Assembly (NCBI GenBank): GCA_900318065.1
Contig: ONIY01000007.1
Location: 27,197 to 91,196 of the forward strand
DNA: 64,000 nt
Source: an uncultured Prevotellaceae bacterium
GTDB taxonomy: Bacteria; Bacteroidota; Bacteroidia; Bacteroidales; Muribaculaceae
Reading direction: 5' to 3'
The notes under the pieces are model-generated. The model made no database searches and was not told the origin of the DNA. It saw only the letters and a list, made by a program, of their open reading frames with translations. Within the stretch, counting starts at the first letter, position 1, and each line of letters starts with the position of its first letter. Positions 26,379 through 34,361 of the stretch are shown here, one piece after another. The position numbers and the translations under genes were made by a program.

Positions 26379-26573
26379 CATTCCGTTTCCAATATACGTG
26401 TTGAGCAGGCCTACAACGAGAACTACCACCTTTTTGCCACCATCGACGGCAAAGATAGCAAGTACATCATAGGCAAGAACAAAGAAGCCTTCTCCTTGAT
26501 AGAAAAGACAGGCATTGCCAATCTCACCGCCGAGCAACTCACCTCGCTCGCCAAGACCTGTTTCAAGCTATAG
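26379..26573 (+). pseudogene. Open in-frame extension after the HipA stop codon
   Basis: Directly after the TGA at 26376-26378 the same frame stays open for 64 codons to TAG at 26571. It has protein-like composition (YHLFATIDGKDSKYIIGKNK, TAEQLTSLAKTCFKL). It has no start of its own. I cannot name the family. It may be the tail of the ancestral HipA-like protein cut off by a point mutation, or a fragment of another gene fused there. Confidence 0.4.
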
Positions 26574-26662
26574 GTGTCGTTATAGTGGACCTTAGGGAAA
26601 CTTTTCTTCAGAAAGTGTATAAAGCAAGGCAAATAGCAAAAACACAACTTTATAGTTGAAAA

Positions 26663-26695
26663 TTTTGCATATTTCAGCTTAATTTTATATTTTTG
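26663..26695 (+). promoter_or_regulatory. Promoter of the toxin-antitoxin/Wadjet operon
   Basis: TTTTG at 26663-26667 is followed after 20 bases by TATTTTTG at 26688-26695, an ideal Bacteroidetes promoter. The toxin ATG lies at 26717, so the leader is only about 15 bases. No other promoter-sized gap exists in the next 7.6 kb. Confidence 0.7.
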
Positions 26696-26716
26696 CAACT
26701 GAAAAACAAGAAAGAA

Positions 26717-27076
26717 ATGATTACAAAAGAAGAAGTTCAAAAATTTTTGAATCAGTTTCACGAGAAAACGAGAGTCTTTGGCATCATCTATCGAGATGAT
26801 CGAGGGAAGAACCAAAAGGCACTCGAAGAGCTTGAAATCGTCCCATCCTACAGAAGGGTGGTAATTGAAAACCTTATTGTTGAGGATTATGTACAAGGAC
26901 CAGTTGTGGATGAATTGAACAAACTCGGAGAAATGTGGGTCTTTGGCAAAGATATAAAAGGACGTGAAGTATATATCAAAATAATGTTAGGAGGTGTTGG
27001 ATGCCAAACAATCTGCATTTCATTCCATTTGGCAGAACGTCCATTGATATACCCGTTTAAAGTTGAGGAGGAATAA
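26717..27076 (+). CDS. MqsR-family-like toxin
   Basis: The 119-residue protein shares the pattern of MqsR ribonuclease toxins: a helical N-terminus, a segment VVIENLIVEDYVQGP, then MWVFGKDIKGREVYIKI and a final beta strand TICISFHLAERPL. In E. coli MqsR the matching parts are IWQDVYRP...GQDVYLKI and LIVSF. The start at 26717 is chosen over an ATG eight codons upstream because the upstream one overlaps the -7 promoter element. It lies two bases before the MqsA/SocA-like gene, the usual order for MqsRA. The family call rests on motif pattern only; a different RelE-like toxin is possible. Confidence 0.7.
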   Translation: MITKEEVQKFLNQFHEKTRVFGIIYRDDRGKNQKALEELEIVPSYRRVVIENLIVEDYVQGPVVDELNKLGEMWVFGKDIKGREVYIKIMLGGVGCQTICISFHLAERPLIYPFKVEEE

Positions 27077-27078
27077 AC

Positions 27079-28068
27079 ATGAAGAGTCCATTTACAGGTA
27101 AAGAGATGAAACGAGTGTACGAGAAACGTACATGGAACTTCCGTGGAGAACAGTATAAATATGAGCACATCTCATGGCTTTGTGAAGATTCTGGCGAACA
27201 GTTTACCGACGATGAGAGTGATACTGCTGGATTCATTCAGATAACCAATCAATATCGGGCAAAATATGGAATTCCATACACCGACGAGATTATTGCTGCA
27301 CGACAACGATATGGGATCAGTGCCGCCAAGATGTCACTGATTCTTGGCATTGGCATTAATCAATATCGCTTGTATGAGCAAGGAGAGGTGCCTAATGTAT
27401 CTAATGGCAGAATGATACGCTCTATTATGAATCCTAAAGTGATGCTAGAGATGGTGGAAAGCTCCAAAAACGAATTATCGGTGCCTGAATACGAGAAAAT
27501 CATCAGCAAGGTGAAAACCATTATTTCCAACAGGGTGTCTTACAAAATGGAACAGTATGAGGCGAGAAGAATTTTCAGCACCCTTCGTGGAGCCGACAAT
27601 GGTTATGCACAACTATCATTGAACAGGCTCAAGAACATTATGCTATATGTATTAAACAGGTGCAAGGACGTGTGGTGTACTAAAATGAACAAATTGTTGT
27701 TTTATATAGATTTTGTATCATACAGAGAACGTGGCATGGCCATGACAGGCCTATCTTATCGCGCCATAGACTTTGGACCAGTGCCAGAAAGATGGGAAAG
27801 AGTTTATAGCGAATTCCAAGAGGTTAGGCAAGAACTGTGTCAGGCAGGAGACTTCGTTGGTAGTGTGCTAATTGCGTCTAACGAACCCGACATAACCATG
27901 TTCACCGAGGCCGAACTAAATGTACTGGACACCATATGCAACAATTTGGGGTCAAAGACATCGCGAGAACTCTCACAACTGAGCCATGAAGAAAAGGCAT
28001 GGATTGACCACTATGAGAACCACGAGATAATACCTTTCAATGAGGCATTCTTCATAAAAGCCATTTAA
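27079..28068 (+). CDS. MqsA-like HTH antitoxin fused to a SocA/Panacea (DUF4065) domain
   Basis: The 329-residue product has three parts. Residues 1-50 resemble the MqsA/YgiT zinc ribbon (SPFTGKEM, WLCEDSGEQF), but most of the zinc cysteines are gone (SPFT in place of CPxC; CEDS in place of CxxC). Residues about 70-120 are the MqsA-type HTH (RQRYGISAAKMSLILGIG, YRLYEQGEVPN). Residues about 170-329 match the SocA-like DUF4065/Panacea domain (YVLNRCKDVWCTKMNKLLFY, MTGLSYRAIDFGPVPERW). It should neutralise the toxin before it and repress the shared promoter. It is followed after 19 bases by the first Wadjet gene. Confidence 0.82.
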   Translation: MKSPFTGKEMKRVYEKRTWNFRGEQYKYEHISWLCEDSGEQFTDDESDTAGFIQITNQYRAKYGIPYTDEIIAARQRYGISAAKMSLILGIGINQYRLYEQGEVPNVSNGRMIRSIMNPKVMLEMVESSKNELSVPEYEKIISKVKTIISNRVSYKMEQYEARRIFSTLRGADNGYAQLSLNRLKNIMLYVLNRCKDVWCTKMNKLLFYIDFVSYRERGMAMTGLSYRAIDFGPVPERWERVYSEFQEVRQELCQAGDFVGSVLIASNEPDITMFTEAELNVLDTICNNLGSKTSRELSQLSHEEKAWIDHYENHEIIPFNEAFFIKAI

Positions 28069-28087
28069 AACACTATATAGCGACGCC

Positions 28088-29287
28088 ATGGATGTACTGA
28101 AACATTTTAGGACAATTGAAGAAGTAACCAAGACTCTCTCAGGCGAGCACAGATTGCTAAGTGAGATGTTTGAGAAGCGAAAACTAATGAAGTTTCCGCA
28201 AGCACTGGCATTGGATTTCGTGGGTGGAAATGAAGCACGGCTCAGAAAACTTGTGGACTATGGTGTGCTAGTTGCAACAGATAATTCACTAGAGATTGAA
28301 AGTGACTATTTGAATTTCTTTGAAGAGATTCTAAATGTAAACGAACAAATCAGTGTACTAAGTGTCCAGGAATGCATTGACACACTAAAAGAAAATATAG
28401 GATATTTCCTACAAGAGACTAATGTCAATCGAAAAGCCAGATATCAAGACAGAGTTCGGTTGCTACTGAAGAAGACAGGTTTTAGAACACTAAAGAATGT
28501 TGTGGACTTGAAACGCAACATGGACAATACTTACAAGCAAGAACCCAACTACATCATCAAAAAGAAGAAACTACAGAATCTTGATGAGAAGAGTCACAGC
28601 ATTCGTGAAATGATACGCGAATGCGAGAAACTGATGGATAATGAACAAGCCTTCTTTCTCATGGCAAACGACCCTCACATGGCCCAAACATGCAGTGATG
28701 TGAGGCATGACTTTGTGGAAGCTTATCATGCTCTGATGGAAATAGACAGGCAGATAATAACTTACATCAATCAGATTGATCAGCAGAATCAACTCTTTAA
28801 GAAAATCAGAAAATTGAAATATCTACAGGACCAACTTCTCATCAAGACTGATACAAATATTATTCAAGTATTGGAAGAAAGAAATCCTCTATGGATGGAA
28901 TCTCGCCAATACAATAAAGTCCGGCTCTCTTTAGAAATGCTGAGAGAGAACGACCAAATAGTTCAGGTTCTAAGACGAATAGCTCAACGAAATGGCATAC
29001 AGAAAACAGCTAGGGCCGAAGCAGAACCCTTAACAGATGAGGACTTACAAGACCATGTTGGACAACTTGAGCAGATAGATCCCACAGAAGTGTGGAATGC
29101 TTTTGCTGCATCAAGTTATAATCTATTCGAATTCATACTTAGGTATAATTATAATAGCAAGCGTAACATAGAAGATCATGCTGCCCTTTTCTGCCAGTTA
29201 GTCACCTTGCATCCCGACGAATGTAGATTTACCAAAGAATATTCAACTTATAAAAACATCGAATACCCCATCATTTATGCGAAATAA
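28088..29287 (+). CDS. jetA: Wadjet JetA-like (kleisin-type) subunit
   Basis: The 399-residue protein lies first in a four-gene set whose third and fourth members are an SMC-like ATPase and a Toprim nuclease. It has a winged-helix-like N-terminus (KLMKFPQALALDFVGGNEAR, LVDYGVLVAT), a long helical middle (about 110-270) and a C-terminal winged-helix-like region (SSYNLFEFILRYNYN). This is the plan of MksF/JetA kleisins, which bridge the SMC heads. It is a Wadjet part by context and architecture; the sequence alone is diverged. It overlaps the next gene by 11 bases. Confidence 0.75.
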   Translation: MDVLKHFRTIEEVTKTLSGEHRLLSEMFEKRKLMKFPQALALDFVGGNEARLRKLVDYGVLVATDNSLEIESDYLNFFEEILNVNEQISVLSVQECIDTLKENIGYFLQETNVNRKARYQDRVRLLLKKTGFRTLKNVVDLKRNMDNTYKQEPNYIIKKKKLQNLDEKSHSIREMIRECEKLMDNEQAFFLMANDPHMAQTCSDVRHDFVEAYHALMEIDRQIITYINQIDQQNQLFKKIRKLKYLQDQLLIKTDTNIIQVLEERNPLWMESRQYNKVRLSLEMLRENDQIVQVLRRIAQRNGIQKTARAEAEPLTDEDLQDHVGQLEQIDPTEVWNAFAASSYNLFEFILRYNYNSKRNIEDHAALFCQLVTLHPDECRFTKEYSTYKNIEYPIIYAK

Positions 29288-29834
29288 CACTCAAATAATA
29301 TACGAGCGATTGAGCCGCGGAGAATTTCTCTCGGTTGATAGTGCAGATTCTTCAATCCGCCATTTGTATGAGGACATTGAAGAGAATTTGGATGATTATA
29401 CTCTCTATTTCAAGGAGATAGGTCTACAGTTGGAGACTGGCAACGGTTATTTCTATTTCTCACGAATTGGGGAAGGGAAACAGTCAATAGAGCAAAAGTT
29501 GGAGAGTTTTTCCAAATGGCTCGACTATCTAGACTTCTTGAAGTGCTATAATCAGTCATTTACAGCAGGCTATCAGTTCCGAAAGAGCCATCTGATAGAA
29601 CAAATTAGCCTAGACATAGAACTTAAAGAGAAAGCAAGTCATCTATACAAGAAATATGGTACTGGTTCCAATACTGAGATTGTGAATAAACTGCTTCAAG
29701 AGATGCAAAGCATGAAATTTGCCGAGTGCATCAACGATCAGGACGAGACATATAAAATCACTTCGGCATTCCGATATGTCGAGGAATTAGTGAACATGAT
29801 TCAAATAGCCAACGAAAATGAAATACCTGAATAA
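29277..29834 (+). CDS. jetB: Wadjet JetB-like (KITE/MksE-type) subunit
   Basis: The 185-residue protein has size and place of JetB/MksE (DUF4194-like). It reads as two winged-helix halves: LSRGEFLSVDSADSSIRHLY and YFKEIGLQLETGNGYFYFSR in the first, YRKYGTGSNTEIVNKLLQEM-like (KKYGTGSNTEIVNKLL) and YKITSAFRYVEELVNMIQ in the second. In Wadjet, JetB dimers bind the kleisin JetA. It overlaps jetA by 11 and jetC by 17 bases, which implies tight translational coupling and fixed stoichiometry. Confidence 0.78.
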   Translation: MRNNTQIIYERLSRGEFLSVDSADSSIRHLYEDIEENLDDYTLYFKEIGLQLETGNGYFYFSRIGEGKQSIEQKLESFSKWLDYLDFLKCYNQSFTAGYQFRKSHLIEQISLDIELKEKASHLYKKYGTGSNTEIVNKLLQEMQSMKFAECINDQDETYKITSAFRYVEELVNMIQIANENEIPE

Positions 29835-32800
29835 AATTATCTTTCTCAATAGTGCCAATATTTCACGCGCTGAGATTTCCCTGGATGGCAATGTGCATTT
29901 TACTGGGAACCAGGGTGTTGGCAAAAGCACCATACTGAGAGCATTGCTGTTTTTCTATAATGCTAACAAGCTTCACCTGGGTCTTCAATCAGGGCAAAAG
30001 TCTTTTGATGAATTCTACTTTCGCCACTCCAACTCTCACATCCTCTATGAGGTAATGCGAGATAATAGCGCTTATACAATATTGGTTAGCCGATACCAGG
30101 GACGCGCATCATGGCGTTTCATTGATGCGCCATATCATCAAGAATGGCTTATCGACGACAACAATCAGGTATTGAGCGACTGGATAAAGATACGTGAACG
30201 CATCGGCAAGAATGTGGCTGTGTCGGCACGAATAGATTCTGGAGTCATGTTCAAAGATATTATCTTCGGCAATACTCGTGATCATAAATACACGCGCTAT
30301 GCACTAGTACAGAGCACCAACTATCAAAATATCCCAAGAAGCATTCAGAATGTGTTCCTTAACACCAAACTAGACGCCGACTTTGTGAAGAACACAATCA
30401 TACAATCCATGGCCGATGAAGATTTGCCAATAGACCTTCAAAGCTATAGGCGACTGGTAACAAATTTTGAACGCGAATATGACGAGATAGACTGCTGGTT
30501 CCGACAAACACGCGAGGGCATTTTCCCTGTACGCCAACAAGCTTTGAAGATTGCCGAGCAGGGAAGAAAGGTTGTTGCGCTGAATCAGCAGTTGCAAGAT
30601 ATATGGCGAATGCTGAACCATGCTGTTGCCGAAAGTGAGAAAAAGATACCATTACTGGATGCCGAAGCCACCGAAATGAAAATGAGTATTGAGAAGGAGC
30701 AGCAACGTGAGGACAAAATCTCTGCCGAATATGAGAAAGAAAAAGACTCTCTCAATCAAGACCTCGGAGCAAAGAAAAGTAAACTTAGAGAGATATCATC
30801 AGCAAGAAAGAGATTTAGCTCTATTGACATTGAAGAAAAACTCGCACTTGCCAATCGTGAGGTTGCCATCAAGAATGAAAGAGCCAACAAACAGACCCTT
30901 TTGGATGGCCTGTTGGCAACACATAAGTCAATCGAGGAAAAATACAATCTAGCTAAAGGAAAACTGGAGAATGCTCGCCAGGCATTTGAGAACTCACAAA
31001 AAGAGGCTTTCAACAAGAAACAAGAAACCCTGCAACATGAGCGCTCGATACTGGAAACAAAACGCACCAAAGACCGTGACCTTATTATGAAAGAATTCAT
31101 TAACTGGCGACACGAGTCAGATGAGCGCTTACAGGCGTTGATGATTCAACAGCATCATGCCGAAAGTGCATTGAAGGACCTGCAGCGGTGGCATCCTAAG
31201 GCTAATGATATCAAAAAACTTATAGAACAACTGCAGCAGTTGGATGTAGCAGAAAAAGAGAATGCGGCAAAGCAGGAAGCAATAAAAAGCCAAATCGATC
31301 AGGTAACCGCCGAATATGAGATGAAAGAGGACGGCCTAAGACAAGCATCCCAACGAGAGCAGAAACGTCTTAATGATGAACGTGAACAATGCCAAAAAAA
31401 GATTGCCAAAATCAATGAAATATTGTCACATCTTGACGGCTCTCTTTATCAGTGGCTTTGTGAGAATGCCCATAATTGGGAAAACACAATAGGAAAGGTG
31501 GTTGACGAAGAGAGAATTCTGTATGCCGAAGGATTGGAACCACAATTGGATGCAGTATCTGGCAGTCTGTTTGGTGTAAGAATAAATTTAGATAATGTCG
31601 ACTCAACGCATCGCACACCCGACGAGTATAGAGCTGAAAAGAAAATATTGGAAGAAAGCCTGCAACAGATTAATCGCCAACTCACACAATTGCCAATTTC
31701 TCTTCAGGATTCGATATCGACATTGAGCAAGAAGTATTCGGCAAAGCTTAACCCGCTTCGTCAGAAAGCGACATCATTGAAAGTTGAGGAAGAACAGATT
31801 CCCAACAAACGGCAGGATATACAGAACAAGCAGCATAAACTAGAGATGGATGAGCTGGAACTTATTAAAAAGGAAAAAGATATTCGCAAACGTGCATTCA
31901 ATGAAGCACTATTAAAAGTGGAATCAGAAAAAGAAACTCGCAAGAAAAAAGAAGCCAAGAATAATAGGGATCTCAAAGAGCTGAATACTTCTTTCAACAA
32001 ATCATCAAAAGCTCTTGACGAACAATTAATCGCATTCCAAGAAACATTGAATTCAGAAACTTTTATTAAAAATAGAGAGTTTTATGACCAAATAGCCCAA
32101 CTTGAAGAACAACAGAAAGCAGAGCTAGCGGGCAAAAATATTAATGTGAACCTGCTAGAACAATACCGCAAAGCATTGAAGGAATTGTCGGCTCAGCTAA
32201 CAAAGATTGACGAAGAGCGTTCAATTGTTGTCGAGTATTGCAATGCAGAACAAAATCTTTTTGCTAAGGAACCTGACATAAAGAATGCCATCAATATCAT
32301 TGAGGGAAAACTCACCACATCTAGCCAACGTTATAAAGACAAACAAGAACGAATAGAGAATAAACGCAAGGAATTGGAGAAACGCCACAACGAAGTCATT
32401 AGGGAGTTGACACACAAGCGAGAAGGCCTCAGTCTTTATCATCAAATGGTGGAAAACGAGCATCTGATGCCAGATTCTTTTCTTTCAGACGACAAGACAA
32501 TAGAGACAAACCAGGATTGCCAGCAGCTGTTGAGCCTTCTGAGAGGAACAGTTAATCAGAAGCGTGAAACAATAGACACACTAAAAGGCACAGTTGTTAA
32601 TTTCAATCGCAACTTTAAACCTCAGAATGCGTTCCATTTTAATACCATGCCTGTAACAGACAATGATTATTTGCAGATTGCTGTTGATTTGCAGGACTTT
32701 ATGGACAACAACAAAATCGAAGAGTTCCGCAGCCGCACTAGTGAACATTATAAGGACATCTTAGGGCGCATCTCTTCTGAAGTTGGCGCACTGGTAAAAC

Positions 32801-33468
32801 GCAAGTCGGATGTGGATGGGGTAATACAAGATATCAATCGTGACTTTGTAGAGAAAAACTTTGTTGGAGTTATCAAGAGCATTGAGTTAAGAGTAAATGA
32901 ATCGTCCGACAGACTCATGCAGTTACTCATGTCTATCCATGATTATACTGCCGATAATGCTCTTTCTATTGGACAACTCAATCTTTTCTCTAGCGACAAT
33001 CACAATGAGGTGAACCGAAAGGTAGTGGACTACCTGAAGAGCCTTTCTCGACAGTTGCAAAATGAGCTCAATCGTGCAACTGTTTCGCTTGGAGACACTT
33101 TCCGCTTGCAGTTCCGTGTGAAGGAAAATGACAACGACACCAACTGGGTAGAGCGTATAAACAACGTTGGCTCTGATGGTACTGATATTCTCGTAAAAGC
33201 AATGGTCAACATCATGCTCATCAATGTATTCAAGAAAAAAGCCTCTAAAAAGAGCGGTGATTTCATTGTACATTGCATGATGGACGAGATAGGACGATTG
33301 CATCCTAGCAATATTAAGGGAATCTTGCAGTTTGCTAATTCTCGCAACATATATCTCATCAACAGTTCACCAGTGTCTTACAATCCATATGATTATAGAT
33401 ACACCTACCTTCTTGCCAAGAAGGGAGTGAAGACAGTAGTAGAGAAGTTGATGAAAACAATCAAATAA
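29818..33468 (+). CDS. jetC: Wadjet JetC-like SMC ATPase
   Basis: The 1216-residue SMC-like protein has Walker A G30-NQGVGKST near the N-terminus (HFTGNQGVGKSTILRAL). Long coiled-coil arms run from about 260 to 1000, around a globular hinge-like part near 540-600 (LDGSLYQWLCENAHNWENTI). The C-terminal head has a diverged signature NVGSDGTDILVKAM near 1116 and Walker B FIVHCMMDEIG with Asp-Glu at about 1156-1157. It is the motor of the Wadjet loop-extrusion complex that detects circular plasmid DNA (known of the family). The DEIGRLHP ending and the SDGTD signature match COG4913/MksB-like ATPases rather than SbcC. Confidence 0.88.
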   Translation: MKYLNKIIFLNSANISRAEISLDGNVHFTGNQGVGKSTILRALLFFYNANKLHLGLQSGQKSFDEFYFRHSNSHILYEVMRDNSAYTILVSRYQGRASWRFIDAPYHQEWLIDDNNQVLSDWIKIRERIGKNVAVSARIDSGVMFKDIIFGNTRDHKYTRYALVQSTNYQNIPRSIQNVFLNTKLDADFVKNTIIQSMADEDLPIDLQSYRRLVTNFEREYDEIDCWFRQTREGIFPVRQQALKIAEQGRKVVALNQQLQDIWRMLNHAVAESEKKIPLLDAEATEMKMSIEKEQQREDKISAEYEKEKDSLNQDLGAKKSKLREISSARKRFSSIDIEEKLALANREVAIKNERANKQTLLDGLLATHKSIEEKYNLAKGKLENARQAFENSQKEAFNKKQETLQHERSILETKRTKDRDLIMKEFINWRHESDERLQALMIQQHHAESALKDLQRWHPKANDIKKLIEQLQQLDVAEKENAAKQEAIKSQIDQVTAEYEMKEDGLRQASQREQKRLNDEREQCQKKIAKINEILSHLDGSLYQWLCENAHNWENTIGKVVDEERILYAEGLEPQLDAVSGSLFGVRINLDNVDSTHRTPDEYRAEKKILEESLQQINRQLTQLPISLQDSISTLSKKYSAKLNPLRQKATSLKVEEEQIPNKRQDIQNKQHKLEMDELELIKKEKDIRKRAFNEALLKVESEKETRKKKEAKNNRDLKELNTSFNKSSKALDEQLIAFQETLNSETFIKNREFYDQIAQLEEQQKAELAGKNINVNLLEQYRKALKELSAQLTKIDEERSIVVEYCNAEQNLFAKEPDIKNAINIIEGKLTTSSQRYKDKQERIENKRKELEKRHNEVIRELTHKREGLSLYHQMVENEHLMPDSFLSDDKTIETNQDCQQLLSLLRGTVNQKRETIDTLKGTVVNFNRNFKPQNAFHFNTMPVTDNDYLQIAVDLQDFMDNNKIEEFRSRTSEHYKDILGRISSEVGALVKRKSDVDGVIQDINRDFVEKNFVGVIKSIELRVNESSDRLMQLLMSIHDYTADNALSIGQLNLFSSDNHNEVNRKVVDYLKSLSRQLQNELNRATVSLGDTFRLQFRVKENDNDTNWVERINNVGSDGTDILVKAMVNIMLINVFKKKASKKSGDFIVHCMMDEIGRLHPSNIKGILQFANSRNIYLINSSPVSYNPYDYRYTYLLAKKGVKTVVEKLMKTIK

Positions 33469-33477
33469 GCATTATCT

Positions 33478-34323
33478 ATGGCAATAACAGTATCGTTACA
33501 AGCATTGTTGGAAGGAAAGCAAGTTGCCAGTTCAAAGTTGAGCAGCAAATTGGTCGATGAACTCATGACAGAGGGGTTACTTATAGTCGATGCTCACGGC
33601 TCCAAGAAATCATACCGTGCTCGCAACATCGAGGCCCTGCAGCAATATCTTATGGATAAAGACGAAAGCTATCGCGTGTTGGAAGTCAATTCCGCAAGTT
33701 CTCGCGCTTCGATGGCAACAAAAACGGGCAATTCCAAGTTAGTAACAGTTCGTTCATGCCCTGGGTTCCCCGTGAATAGTTATGAACCTATTGAGTGCCA
33801 ATTGGACAACGAGCCATTTTCGGTAAATCCCATGAAAGGATGTTTCCTTTTTGTTACTGAATGGGAGAAGTTTACAATTCCTAATGACATCACTGTCATA
33901 GGCATTGAGAATATGGAGAACTTCAGAATGATTCGCCAAACGAGAGAGTTCATCGAAAAATACCTGCGAGCTCATGGATTACCAATAAAAGCGCTTTTCG
34001 TATCCAGATATCCGCAATCTACTGACCTCCGAAAATGGCTAACGTCGATTCCAAATCATTATCTTCACTTTGGAGATTTCGATTTGGCAGGAATTCATAT
34101 ATTTCTGTCGGAGTTTCAGCAGTATCTAGGCAGCAGTCATTCTTCATTTCTTATACCCGAAGACATTGCTTCTCGTTTAAAATTTGGGTCTAGCAAACGA
34201 TTTAATGAACAGTATAACCGCTATAATGGTATCTCATCAGACATTCCTGAGCTTCAAGAGTTGATAAATCTCATCATGCATTATCGAAAAGGATATGACC
34301 AAGAAGGATATATAAATCTCTAA
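33478..34323 (+). CDS. jetD: Wadjet JetD-like Toprim nuclease
   Basis: The 281-residue protein is the nuclease of the system. Residues 1-70 form a winged-helix-like part (LLEGKQVASSKLSSKLVDEL). The C-terminal half is a Toprim domain of the DUF2220 kind: Glu144 in VIGIENMENF and the D-x-D pair D200/D202 in HFGDFDLAGIHIF, related to topoisomerase VI A subunits. In Wadjet this subunit cuts circular plasmids after the SMC complex has extruded them. It is clearly shorter than the best-known JetD proteins (close to 400 residues), so it is a compact variant. It starts nine bases after jetC and ends the operon, convergent with mnmE. Confidence 0.85.
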   Translation: MAITVSLQALLEGKQVASSKLSSKLVDELMTEGLLIVDAHGSKKSYRARNIEALQQYLMDKDESYRVLEVNSASSRASMATKTGNSKLVTVRSCPGFPVNSYEPIECQLDNEPFSVNPMKGCFLFVTEWEKFTIPNDITVIGIENMENFRMIRQTREFIEKYLRAHGLPIKALFVSRYPQSTDLRKWLTSIPNHYLHFGDFDLAGIHIFLSEFQQYLGSSHSSFLIPEDIASRLKFGSSKRFNEQYNRYNGISSDIPELQELINLIMHYRKGYDQEGYINL

Positions 34324-34361
34324 TATTAATACCTGCTCCTGCTAAAAACGATAGGAATATA

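Noticed and set aside
29818-33468. SMC-like protein as a second SbcC or a chromosomal MukB/Smc
   Set aside because: It lacks a CxxC hook, has the SDGTD-type signature and is set among JetA-, JetB- and JetD-like genes, which fits Wadjet.
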